DNA of 64,000 nt from Stenotrophomonas maltophilia (GTDB lineage Bacteria; Pseudomonadota; Gammaproteobacteria; Xanthomonadales; Xanthomonadaceae): NCBI RefSeq assembly GCF_002138415.1, contig NZ_CP015612.1, positions 1,342,001 through 1,406,000 on the forward strand. The letters run 5' to 3'. The notes below the pieces were generated by a model. The model made no database searches. It saw only the letters and a program-made list of their open reading frames with translations, and was not told the DNA's origin. Below, one piece after another: positions 1-7,169 of the stretch (positions within the stretch are counted from its first letter, which is position 1; every line of letters begins with the position of its first letter). A program made the position numbers and the translations under genes.

Positions 1-163
1 CGCATTTGGATTGTTAGGTAAATATACCGATTGCCATCGATTTGCCTAAGAGCTTGTTGCAGTCTTTCCGACATTCGGGGCTGGATTGGTTATGGAGGCC
101 GCGTTCGTTGGCGGCTGGGGAGTGTCGCCAGGCTTGCGAAGGGGCTTTATCTGTCTTTGATAG
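1..163. other. Left edge, no gene supported
   Basis: No open frame here resembles a protein. The frame of the following nuclease is closed by a TAG at 161-163, so any older N-terminal part of that nuclease has been lost or frameshifted. Confidence 0.4.
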
Positions 164-940
164 GCGCACGGCTATGAGCTTGAGGATAGCTGCAGCGCCG
201 CAAGCATTGCCCTGGACCGCGTGAGGTCTGTGCACGTCGGAGAGGATTTCTCAACGGCGGTGTCGAAATCAAGGCGGATGCCCATCTTTAGTGCCTGCAA
301 CATCGATGGCTCTAAGTTCAAGAAGGTTGATCGGGGAGATGTCTGGAAGTTTGATCCGCGGATCCCTTTGGAATATCAGATACTGAAAGAGGTCTATGGA
401 AATGAGCGCGATGGCTTCTTTAGTCGCGGTCATATGACCCGGCGAATGGACCCCGATTGGGGAACCCAGAAAGTGGCCAACCAGGCGGACGCCGACACGT
501 TCCACGCGACAAATGCGGTGCCCCAGGTCCGGAACTTCAATGCGGGACTGTGGGGTGGCATTGAAGACTAAATCCTTGACCATACGAAGGGCGACAAGAT
601 GCGGGTGTGCGTTTTCACGGGGCCAGTCTTCGCGAGCAACGACCCGGTGGTGAAGGGGGTGAAGATACCGGTTCGGTTCTGGAAGGTCATTGCGTTTCTG
701 CACGATGAGACCGGCCAGCTTACCGCGACGGGATATGTGGCTTCTCAGGCAAAGGCGGTGGCAGAGCTCAAGCCTGCGTTCGTGTTTGGTGACTTTGAGA
801 ACCAGCAGCGCCCATTGGCTGCCATTGAGAAGATGACAGGTCTTTCATTTGGAAAGCTCTCAAAGCGCGATGTGCTCGTAGACGCCGGCGCGTCCTTCGC
901 GGCCTCGCTCCGAGACGTGCACGACATCATGCTGGCCTGA
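164..940 (+). pseudogene. DNA/RNA non-specific endonuclease, broken by an in-frame stop
   Basis: Two consecutive open stretches in the same frame (start-like GTG at 221, stop at 569-571; reopening to 938-940) are the two halves of a NUC1-type DNA/RNA non-specific endonuclease. The first half has NIDG, the catalytic RGHM region (SRGHMTRR), and TFHATNAVPQ followed by FNAGLW. The second half has VFTGPVF, the IPVRFWKVIAF strand and ATGY. The reading is E-D-TAA-I-L-D, where relatives normally have a tyrosine, so one base change (TAC or TAT to TAA) explains the break. The normal N-terminal region is also missing upstream. A functional truncated product is unlikely because the catalytic core is split. 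The fragment probably marks an old nuclease or toxin gene at the left border of the island. Confidence 0.8.
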
Positions 941-1066
941 CTTTAGCCCGGCGTTGAAGGCGTTGTCTCTTGGCGCGGAAGCACGTCCTTCCCGTTCTTG
1001 GATAACCAAGGAGCGCGATAGCGGTCGCGCTCCCGGTCTTGCTTCAGCACCGGTCGTGGCAGGGTA

Positions 1067-1417
1067 TCAGGGGATATCCCCGCGTGCGACCTTCTTGTTC
1101 CATTCGTCGTCAAAGGCCTTCCAGTTTTCCTCGAGCCACCTGCGGACCTTCTTGTGGCTGCGGACATCGGACGGAAGCTTTTCGTGGATGAGCCACTCTG
1201 TCTTTAGACCGGACCGCTTCTGCTTGAGGTTGTGCTTGGCAGCAAACCGGTTGATGAAGGGCAGAATCTCGTAGCCCTCGCGTCGGTTCAAAAGAACGTC
1301 GTCGGGGAAGTCGACCAGGTGGGGGTTGTCGCCCTCCGAAGCTTTCCAGGAATAATCGTGCTGAAGGTCCTTTCGCGTCAGCAGGGGGCCGGTGGAGCTC
1401 TTGTCATTTTGATTCAT
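1067..1417 (-). CDS. Small protein of unknown function, paralogue of 11464-11763
   Basis: This encodes 116 residues. The ATG at 1417 is chosen because GGAAGTGAG lies 5-7 bases upstream on the minus strand; the in-frame ATG further out has no such site. I do not recognise a family. The middle (YSWK..EGDNP, N.REGYE, then a tryptophan-rich W.....W end) matches the 99-residue protein at 11464-11763 position by position, so the two are clear paralogues at opposite ends of the island. It is charged and helical-looking, with no signal peptide, membrane segment or metal motif. It is convergent with the broken nuclease and is not tightly coupled to any gene. It could be a nucleic-acid-binding accessory or immunity protein, but this is a guess. 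Confidence 0.65.
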   Translation of the reverse strand: MNQNDKSSTGPLLTRKDLQHDYSWKASEGDNPHLVDFPDDVLLNRREGYEILPFINRFAAKHNLKQKRSGLKTEWLIHEKLPSDVRSHKKVRRWLEENWKAFDDEWNKKVARGDIP

Positions 1418-1657
1418 ATTCTCACTTCCAAGGGATAGTATGGCGGCCAAGGCGTGACGGATGACCGTGCCGAGTGTCTATCGATTTGTTCACGCGAGTT
1501 CCATCCAACGTAGGACAAGGCTTGGACGGTGGTATGTAAAACGGATGGAGCGCGTCGAATACGACAGAGTCTTGGTTCAGGACTCGCTCTCCCAACGGCT
1601 TGGCGGTCCACTTCTTGTAGGCTGCTTGATTAAATGCCGAGAGGGCGGGGCATGGCA

Positions 1658-2104
1658 TCACGCCCCGAGCCATCTCTTGAGTCGGGATACCCATCCTGTC
1701 TCCGTATGAGGTGGGCTTGACTCCACTGGGGCTGGCTTGGTCGGCCGGGCTGGAGCTGCAGGAGGGGAGTAGTAGCGATCCTTTGCCCTGAGGTCGCGCC
1801 GCCGTCCTCGTTGGATCTCTTCCTCCGTCATGTCATACGACCACTCCACTGCGCCGCCCTTTATCCAATAGTGGGAGCGGCAAGGAAAGCGCCAATTGCC
1901 TATCGATGGGTGGAGCGAGACGCCCACGCCATCGAAGCTTAGCTTCCAGTCCGTCGGCGAGAGGTTGGTGACTACCTCCCGCTTGCAACCACACGCACAT
2001 GAATGCGCCACGCACGGGAATCGGGTCGATATGTATACAACACCCTCTTCCAATGGCCGGGGGAAGCTCTCAACGAACCGGTGGGCGTATCGAGAGGTCT
2101 TCAT
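1658..2104 (-). CDS. DUF6527 family protein of the ubiquitin-like operon
   Basis: This 148-residue protein is third in the leftward operon, and its ATG overlaps the E1-like gene's TGA (ATGA, 2101-2104). It matches the DUF6527 pattern: EGVVYIS, then a CACGC cluster at about residues 36-40, TNLSPTDWKLSFDG, SLHPSIGNW, and CRSHYWI with GGAVEW. Three cysteines, a later cysteine and a histidine form a likely zinc site. After about residue 95 the chain is basic and proline-rich and probably disordered. The family has no biochemical role that I can cite with confidence, but it recurs beside bacterial E1-like ThiF and multi-ubiquitin genes. From that context it may be an accessory, deconjugating or target-recognition part of the pathway. 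The overlap implies co-translation with the E1. Confidence 0.82.
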   Translation of the reverse strand: MKTSRYAHRFVESFPRPLEEGVVYISTRFPCVAHSCACGCKREVVTNLSPTDWKLSFDGVGVSLHPSIGNWRFPCRSHYWIKGGAVEWSYDMTEEEIQRGRRRDLRAKDRYYSPPAAPARPTKPAPVESSPPHTETGWVSRLKRWLGA

Positions 2105-3285
2105 CGCCCACCTGACGACAGCCCCATGGCTCCTGAATGAGTGGTGTAGGTGGTCAGGTAGCTCCGGGCGCGAGAAGAGTAGTATCCAAGGTGCTTCTTC
2201 CATGCTTCGACAGCCATGACCGCGTTGAGAGAATTGAGCGCGCCGACCTGGGCGTTGCTCTTGTAAAGATCGTCAGCGCCTCCCTCGTTCAATGGCAACG
2301 TCGCCTTAGCCTCGTTCCAGTTGTCCTCGTCCAGTAAGGTCGTTCTCACGATCGCGAAGACTTCGTTGCCGTCGTTCATGCGAACCCCCATGCCGGTATC
2401 GATAACGACGGTTCCAGACGTCGCTAGCCTGTCCGAGATGAGGGCTCGAACTGCTCCGTTATCAACGCAGAGAAACACGGTGTCATAGCTTGCCAGTGCC
2501 TCGACATTGGCGTCCGTAATCATGGTCGCGTGCGGCTTGATGCGCGTGTGGATCTCGCCATAGACGCTGGCGAGGTAGTTCACCTTGAATGGGGCGTCAC
2601 GGAGGACCGAGAGAGGGATCGCGCCAGGGAATCGGAACGCATTGTGCTGCTCCAATCGATCGCCATCGAAGAGGTCGATGGCGGCGACGGGAGCTTTGGA
2701 CACGAGATCAAGAACGTGAGCGCCCGTCCCGCCCAGGCCGACGATGGCAATACGTTGGCCACAGAGCCGTGCCGTTGGCACGGAAAGGCCCGCGCGGGGA
2801 GAGGCACTGTCCTCATAGACGAAGACTGATTCCTCCGGTTCTGGGGAGGGTGGGGCGAACGGGGTGGCGGTCACCAGCGGATCAATGGCCTGGGCGTGGG
2901 ACGACAACAGCTTTGCGTAGGTGGTCACCTGTTCGTAGTAGCCCAAGTAGTGCCCACGGCGCGGTTTGGACGAAAACATGTGATCGACCCAGATCTCCGG
3001 AGCGATTTGCCTGCGATCCGTGTTATTGACCACCTTCGTCAGTGGGTTGCCAAAGGAGTCGCAGGGCATCGCCCCGATGAATGAGCTGGTGTGGTCTGGT
3101 GCCGACTGAGCGACATCGGCCACCAGGTTGAGCGCCATGACCAGGGTTCCAAGCTCCACCGTCATTTTTTCGGTGACGTATGGAACGCCCTTGACCATCA
3201 AGTGGTTCTCGCGGATCTCAAGATCAAACCCCTCGTCTCGGAGGCGTTGAAGCTCGGGACTACGACTTATCAGTGGGGACGACAT
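2101..3285 (-). CDS. ThiF/E1-like adenylyltransferase with extra N-terminal domain
   Basis: This is a 394-residue E1-like enzyme expected to adenylate the C-terminus of the adjacent ubiquitin-like protein. The Rossmann ATP-binding loop GLGGTG is at 183-188, followed by the strand LFDGD (about 205-209), the NAFR arginine region, a lysine in PFK and the VDN..VR motif (274-280), as in ThiF/MoeB/Uba proteins. The first 170 residues form a separate domain of the kind annotated DUF6791, with a conserved-looking PC at 74-75 and a GHYLGYYEQVTTY segment. It has no CxxC zinc pairs. No cysteine follows residue 273, so the usual E1 catalytic cysteine is absent or replaced. The ATG at 3285 has GGAG 9 bases upstream and lies inside the end of the multi-ubiquitin gene (26-base overlap). 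No separate E2 gene is seen nearby. Confidence 0.88.
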   Translation of the reverse strand: MSSPLISRSPELQRLRDEGFDLEIRENHLMVKGVPYVTEKMTVELGTLVMALNLVADVAQSAPDHTSSFIGAMPCDSFGNPLTKVVNNTDRRQIAPEIWVDHMFSSKPRRGHYLGYYEQVTTYAKLLSSHAQAIDPLVTATPFAPPSPEPEESVFVYEDSASPRAGLSVPTARLCGQRIAIVGLGGTGAHVLDLVSKAPVAAIDLFDGDRLEQHNAFRFPGAIPLSVLRDAPFKVNYLASVYGEIHTRIKPHATMITDANVEALASYDTVFLCVDNGAVRALISDRLATSGTVVIDTGMGVRMNDGNEVFAIVRTTLLDEDNWNEAKATLPLNEGGADDLYKSNAQVGALNSLNAVMAVEAWKKHLGYYSSRARSYLTTYTTHSGAMGLSSGGR

Positions 3286-3967
3286 AAAATTCCATCTCCT
3301 GCTTGATATTGACGGTTTGATGCTCGAGCAAGTTGCCGGAGGGGTTGGAAGGCGGGCCCTCCGCATAGGACACGGTGTAGGCCGTGTTGGCATCGTGGGG
3401 GCCAGCTTCCGGGTGTTCGAGGCGAACCACTTCCCAATAGGAGAGGCGGCGCTTGCTCACCAACGTCGAGCGGGTGTTGACGAAGATCTCGATCTTTACG
3501 GGCGCAGTTACGAACCGTTCGACGCCAGGTGCCGCCAGGTCAAACAGCTGGTCGTCCTCAATTCGCTCATTCCCATCAACGGAAAGAAGGAAGACGTCAT
3601 GCGAGCCGGGCGCTACCTGGGCAAGCTTCTTCAGCACCTGCCCGCTGATGAACTGAGCGCCCCAATCCTTGGCCTCATCGTCGACCAGGAAGCGGAATGC
3701 GCGGTCGCTCTTGAAGACCACGAAGCGCTCCACTTCCGGGTTGCGCAGGTCGACAGTCTCGGTCGGGCGGATCTCTTCCATGCCGCCGTCAGGGAGCCAT
3801 TGGAACAACAGATGCTCGGCTGCCGGACGCTTGCCGGCGATGGTCAGAACCTGAGCGCCGGTCAGGATCGGGTCAGGGGTGGAAAAGTGTTGGAACCGCA
3901 GCGACTGATCGGCTACGTCGAAGGCATACACGTGCGAGGAGCTAAAGGGTTCGGGTGCGTTGTTCAC
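3260..3967 (-). CDS. Multi-ubiquitin domain protein (three Ub-like repeats)
   Basis: This 235-residue protein heads the leftward operon. The GTG at 3967 is chosen because GGAG lies 7 bases upstream; further in-frame extension runs through the operator region and is implausible. It has three beta-grasp-like units at about 12-85, 90-155 and 157-235. Units 1 and 2 align well: (L/I)(T/S)G.QVL near the start and DL..P.VERFV at the end. Unit 3 ends in FYVVPTDKS. The last residues are TDKS, so the canonical Gly-Gly tail is absent, as I recall for other members of this family. It presumably serves as the modifier activated by the overlapping E1-like gene. No signal peptide is present, so the protein is cytoplasmic. 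Confidence 0.87.
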   Translation of the reverse strand: MNNAPEPFSSSHVYAFDVADQSLRFQHFSTPDPILTGAQVLTIAGKRPAAEHLLFQWLPDGGMEEIRPTETVDLRNPEVERFVVFKSDRAFRFLVDDEAKDWGAQFISGQVLKKLAQVAPGSHDVFLLSVDGNERIEDDQLFDLAAPGVERFVTAPVKIEIFVNTRSTLVSKRRLSYWEVVRLEHPEAGPHDANTAYTVSYAEGPPSNPSGNLLEHQTVNIKQEMEFYVVPTDKS

Positions 3968-3998
3968 TTCTGTTCTCCACTTCGCAGGAAGCTGCTTG

Positions 3999-4075
3999 GT
4001 GGCCACAGGATAGCTAAAAAATAGCCAAAAGATAGCCTTGACATGGCTAATTTGTTTGGATAGGCTAGCCACAGG
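3999..4075. promoter_or_regulatory. 11-bp-phased direct-repeat operator between divergent operons
   Basis: Heptads start exactly every 11 bases: GTGGCCA (3999), ATAGCTA (4010), ATAGCCA (4021), ATAGCCT (4032), ATGGCTA (4043), a poor unit (4054) and CTAGCCA (4065). One repeat per helical turn is the arrangement expected for a ribbon-helix-helix protein polymerising on one face of DNA, and an RHH gene starts at 4098. The array covers the rightward promoter at 4038-4066 and lies 32 bases upstream of the multi-ubiquitin start codon, so it could control both operons. The regulator assignment is inference. Confidence 0.7.
4038..4066 (+). promoter_or_regulatory. Sigma-70-type promoter of the RHH-GNAT-XRE-ImmA operon
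   Basis: TTGACA (4038-4043), a 17-base spacer and TAGGCT (4061-4066) form a good housekeeping promoter, 32 bases upstream of the RHH start codon. Its -35 box sits within the phased repeats, which suggests autorepression. Confidence 0.6.
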
Positions 4076-4097
4076 GCGGCAACTACCGTGTGTGAAA

Positions 4098-4304
4098 ATG
4101 AAGAAAACCATGACTCTGAATCTGACCGATGCTGAGATGGCGGTCTTAGAAGAGCTCTGCGAGAAGAAGGATCTGAGCAAGACATCCGTTCTTAGGCAGG
4201 CACTCAAGCTTTATCAAGTCGTTGAGTTGCGGCTGGATAAAGGCGACAAGCTGTTCTTCGAAGATGAGAAGACGAAGGACAAAGCGGAAGTGGTCATGCT
4301 ATGA
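4098..4304 (+). CDS. Ribbon-helix-helix (CopG/Arc-type) regulator
   Basis: This encodes 68 residues. The N-terminal strand (MTLNLTDAEM) is followed by helix A (VLEELCEKKDL), the SKTSVLRQAL turn-helix and a charged C-terminal tail. The SKTSVLRQAL segment is typical of RHH repressors. ATG 4098 is preferred over the in-frame ATG at 4038 because the latter lies on the promoter. The gene is first in the rightward operon, and its TGA overlaps the next start (ATGA at 4301-4304). It probably binds the phased repeats just upstream and represses its own operon and perhaps the ubiquitin-like operon. It could also be the antitoxin of the overlapping GNAT gene, as in RHH-GNAT pairs. Confidence 0.75.
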   Translation: MKKTMTLNLTDAEMAVLEELCEKKDLSKTSVLRQALKLYQVVELRLDKGDKLFFEDEKTKDKAEVVML

Positions 4305-4903
4305 GCCCCCCTGCATCGCAACTGCAGCGTGCTGATGGTTCTGGGGTTGACGTTGAGGTGGTTGAGGGGATCTGTGAGGCGGACTTGGACGACTGGCAGA
4401 ACGCTTGGCGTCCCTATGTTGCGCAGCTGCGCCGAACTCAGCGAGGGGCCTTGCAGCTCCCCCCTAAGGAGCATGAGCATTGGAACTGGCGCCAAATGAT
4501 GGAGCGGCGATCAGGTTTGTTGAGCAGCCAGGGGTTTGCCATTCGCTGCGACGGGCACACTCAGGGACTGATGCTTCTTGATACGGTTGAGCACCGTTGC
4601 CAAATCAGCGAGCAGGCGAGGATGGACCTTGTCTATATTGAATACTTGGAGGTAGCGCCGTGGAATCTGCGAGCCTTCGGTGCTCCTAGGTTCCTCGCCG
4701 TAGGCTCGATGCTCCTTGCCTTGGCGGTTAGGTATAGCCGGGCCTTGGGCTTCAAAGGGCGCATCGGTTTGCACGCGCTGCCGCAATCACGCGGGTTTTA
4801 CACCAGTCGGGGCATGACTAATCTTGGTAGCGGCCTGCCGCATGCCACGATGGATTATTTCGAAGCTACAGTCGCCCAAGCTGACATCATTGCCGGAGAC
4901 TAG
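4301..4903 (+). CDS. GNAT-fold acetyltransferase, possible toxin partner of the RHH protein
   Basis: This encodes 200 residues. The C-terminal half shows the GNAT core: DLVYIEYLEVAPWN (strand 4), RFLAVGSMLLALAV (degenerate acetyl-CoA pyrophosphate loop and helix), then GRIGLHALPQSRGFYTSRGM, where the SRGFYTSRGM segment is typical of the terminal strand-helix. The N-terminal 100 residues are less typical and may bind substrate. It is translationally coupled to the RHH gene by an ATGA overlap, an arrangement seen in RHH-GNAT toxin-antitoxin pairs (TacAT-like), and it also stands 2 bases before the XRE gene. The substrate cannot be inferred; acetylation of a tRNA or of a partner protein is possible. 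Confidence 0.65.
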   Translation: MSPPASQLQRADGSGVDVEVVEGICEADLDDWQNAWRPYVAQLRRTQRGALQLPPKEHEHWNWRQMMERRSGLLSSQGFAIRCDGHTQGLMLLDTVEHRCQISEQARMDLVYIEYLEVAPWNLRAFGAPRFLAVGSMLLALAVRYSRALGFKGRIGLHALPQSRGFYTSRGMTNLGSGLPHATMDYFEATVAQADIIAGD

Positions 4904-4905
4904 AC

Positions 4906-5454
4906 ATGGCGAGCAAGCAAAAAATGAACTTGAATTTTTCGTCAGACTGGTTGTCACGAATGGCAGATCTGGAACGTGATATCGACTTGGACTTCGGTGC
5001 AGGGCTTCACCAGCTCTCGTCTATTGCCGATTCGGTCGACTCTCGTCAATCCGCTGGCGCAAAGCCATCGCCAACGTTGTCTGCGCCAAGTGCCAACGCT
5101 TCCGCTCCGCTAAATGTTGCTTTTAGTCGTTTTGTTCAGTTGATGCGTCGAGAGCGTGGTTTGACCGTGGAGGAATTGGCTGATAGCTCGGGCATTGAGA
5201 TAGGCGAGCTTGTTGAGATTGAGGATGATCTACATCATCAGCCAGAGCCACGCAGCGTCCATCTGCTGGCGCAGTTCTTTAATCTTCCCGCGCAAAATCT
5301 CTATGCTATTGCTGGCCTCACAGGCGGCATGAAAGATCAGCTGAGAGAGGAGAGCGTTAGATTCGCGGCTAGGTCTAACCCGGCTCAGACCTTGTCGCCT
5401 AGCGAGCGAACCGCTCTAGAGGCCTTTGTGGCCGTTCTTTCTGAGAAGAAGTAA
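4906..5454 (+). CDS. XRE-family transcriptional regulator
   Basis: This encodes 182 residues. The first 70 are polar and low-complexity with serine and proline. The helix-turn-helix domain follows (FVQLMRRERGLTVEELADSS through LVEIEDD), then a helical segment ending in SPSERTALEAFVAVL. The 2-base gap from the GNAT gene and GGAG before the ATG support operon membership. It is followed 33 bases later by an ImmA/IrrE peptidase, the classical pair in which the peptidase cleaves or inactivates the XRE repressor. That makes it a plausible damage- or phage-responsive switch for the divergent operons. Base composition is clearly poorer in GC than the backbone. Confidence 0.75.
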   Translation: MASKQKMNLNFSSDWLSRMADLERDIDLDFGAGLHQLSSIADSVDSRQSAGAKPSPTLSAPSANASAPLNVAFSRFVQLMRRERGLTVEELADSSGIEIGELVEIEDDLHHQPEPRSVHLLAQFFNLPAQNLYAIAGLTGGMKDQLREESVRFAARSNPAQTLSPSERTALEAFVAVLSEKK

Positions 5455-5487
5455 GCTGCGGAACTGTCGTTTTGTTAAGGGAGTGAC

Positions 5488-6423
5488 GTGGCGACGAATA
5501 CCGAGATCGGCAAAGGGACCATTGCGGATATTGATCGGCGGGTTGCTCGAGTCCTGAAAGAGCTAGGGAATCCTGAGCCTCCACTTCGTCTGGAGGATGT
5601 TCGGGAGGCTCTAAGGCTTGATTTGGGCTATTACGCTGCCAATGATCCTGGCTTGGCCGCTGAGGTCATCCATAGGATTCGTGTTGCAGGTATACAAGTA
5701 TTTGAAAGGCCTACGATCCTTCTTGACGCTATCAAGAAAATGTCGCTTCAGGCGCTTTACTTGCCGGATACAAAGAAGATTCTACTGGACGGTTCCCTTC
5801 CTCCGTTGAAGCACCGCTGGAATGAGGCGCACGAGGTGGGGCACAGCCTGTTGCCCTGGCATCAGGATCTGATGCATGGCGACAACAAGCACACCATCAG
5901 TCAGGGCTGCCACGAGAAGATTGAAGCGGAGGCCAACTATGCCGCAGGTCGCTTGCTTTTCCTCAGGGATCGGTTTGATCAAGAGGCACTATCAGTAGCG
6001 CCAACTATTGGCAGTATTAAGAGCCTAAAGGATCGCTACGGAAATACGATATCGACCACGCTCTACAGGTTTGTAGAGTCTCTGGGCGATAGTCGGGCTG
6101 TTCTGGGTGTCATATGCGGCCACCCGCACCCGCGCAAACGAGCGCCCGATTTCGATAGCAAAGCCCCCTGCAAGCACGTCATTTGCTCGCCGCTGTTCAA
6201 GGCTAGATTTGGAAAAATCGACGAAGTGGTCGTTTTTGAGAAGATTGTGAGCTATTGCGGGCCGCAGCGGGGCGGGTTGCTGGGTTCGGCTGAAATCGAC
6301 CTGCTGGACCTCAACGGTCAAGCTCAGCGGTTCATTTTCGAAACATTCTTTAATAGCTACGATGCCTTGACGCTTGGCGTGCACCAGGGACCGACTCCCA
6401 TCATCGTGCCCGTGAACTTCTAA
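5488..6423 (+). CDS. ImmA/IrrE family metallopeptidase
   Basis: This encodes 311 residues. The GTG at 5488 is supported by AAGGGAG 4 bases upstream. The zinc motif HEVGH lies at 115-119, with the third ligand probably the glutamate of EAEAN (about 148). The C-terminal 130 residues are an added domain with cysteines and histidines (GHPHPRKRAP, CKHVIC) that may sense or bind a target. The family includes ImmA of ICEBs1 and IrrE/PprI, which cleave an XRE-type repressor on a signal. The XRE gene directly upstream is the natural partner. It probably relays an infection or stress cue to the ubiquitin-like operon or to mobilization. Confidence 0.8.
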   Translation: MATNTEIGKGTIADIDRRVARVLKELGNPEPPLRLEDVREALRLDLGYYAANDPGLAAEVIHRIRVAGIQVFERPTILLDAIKKMSLQALYLPDTKKILLDGSLPPLKHRWNEAHEVGHSLLPWHQDLMHGDNKHTISQGCHEKIEAEANYAAGRLLFLRDRFDQEALSVAPTIGSIKSLKDRYGNTISTTLYRFVESLGDSRAVLGVICGHPHPRKRAPDFDSKAPCKHVICSPLFKARFGKIDEVVVFEKIVSYCGPQRGGLLGSAEIDLLDLNGQAQRFIFETFFNSYDALTLGVHQGPTPIIVPVNF

Positions 6424-6484
6424 GTCGAAGCGCGGCCCACGCCATGCAGGGCATGTTGGAATTGGAAGGGTAGAGGAGGGGCGA

Positions 6485-6655
6485 ATGGCGATCTATCGGG
6501 TGGGAAGCATTGAGTGGGAGGCGGACGGGGAGCACCTGAACCTGCCGCATGAATGCACAGTGGAATGTGAGGACGAGGGGCGGATCGCCGATGCACTGAG
6601 TAGCCGCTACGGTTGGCTTGTAGCTAACTTCCTGATTCTGGAGAGGTCCTATTGA
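6485..6655 (+). CDS. Small acidic protein, 56 residues
   Basis: The frame begins MAIYRVGSIEWEADGEHL and ends in a hydrophobic NFLILERSY. AGGAGGGG lies about 5 bases before the ATG, a very strong ribosome-binding site. It is acidic, with two cysteines spaced CTVEC. It lies 61 bases after the metallopeptidase on the same strand and may be the last gene of that operon. I do not recognise a family. An anti-repressor or accessory role is possible but unsupported. Confidence 0.5.
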   Translation: MAIYRVGSIEWEADGEHLNLPHECTVECEDEGRIADALSSRYGWLVANFLILERSY

Positions 6656-6682
6656 TCGATGGCCTGCAATCAGCCCGCCGTG

Positions 6683-7006
6683 CTAGTGAGGGTTTCGACG
6701 AGTCTTGATGTCATCTTCAAGGAAGAGCGTGCCACACTCGACGGCGAACTGACGCACTGATGGGGCGGCTCGGGCGGCCATATGATTCGAAAGTACCCCG
6801 AGTAGCTCATCGTCATCGATCTTGTCCGCGCCAGCTAGAGTCGCGAGGTCCGCGATACGTTTGCGCCGCTTGGCTTGCTCGCGCCTTTCTTGGTCCTTTG
6901 CTTTGCTGTCTCGCTTCTGCCGTGCCAGCAAGTCTTTTGCTTGTAGCTGCGCGAGTCGTTCGGTGGCGCGGGCAATGCGGTCTTGGTAATGGTCAATGGC
7001 GCTCAT
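6683..7006 (-). CDS. TraD/MobC-like conjugal transfer accessory protein
   Basis: This encodes 107 residues. Start 7006 is chosen because GCAGGAG stands 7 bases upstream. It opens with a long charged coiled coil (HYQDRIARATERLAQLQAK...) rich in arginine, lysine and glutamate, the pattern of the small TraD-family mobilization proteins encoded opposite MobA/MobL relaxases. A short DDDELLGVL segment and a C-terminal helix follow. The gene is divergent from the relaxase with the putative oriT between them, the layout of RSF1010-type mobilization regions. Its likely role is assisting relaxosome assembly at oriT. Confidence 0.7.
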   Translation of the reverse strand: MSAIDHYQDRIARATERLAQLQAKDLLARQKRDSKAKDQERREQAKRRKRIADLATLAGADKIDDDELLGVLSNHMAARAAPSVRQFAVECGTLFLEDDIKTRRNPH

Positions 7007-7137
7007 ATGGATCTCCTGCGGATACACGCTCAGTCAAGCAGAGAAATGAGTGTCGTCAAGGATGCTGGCGGATTCGTTCCATGACGTAGCCGTATAGCTG
7101 CTGGCGGTTGAAAATCAGCGGCTCAAAGCGAAATGCA

Positions 7138-7169
7138 AGAGCGCACTTAGGCAATGTCTTCGACATTGC
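7138..7169 (-). other. Putative oriT (RSF1010/MOBQ-type nic region)
   Basis: Read on the minus strand, an 8-bp perfect inverted repeat GCAATGTC-gaa-GACATTGC (7151-7169) is followed after one base by TAAGTGCGCTCT (7138-7149). RSF1010-like origins have an inverted repeat directly followed by a TAA(A/G)TGCGCCCT nic core, so both structure and sequence fit with one mismatch. It lies between the TraD-like gene and the relaxase start. Confidence 0.72.
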
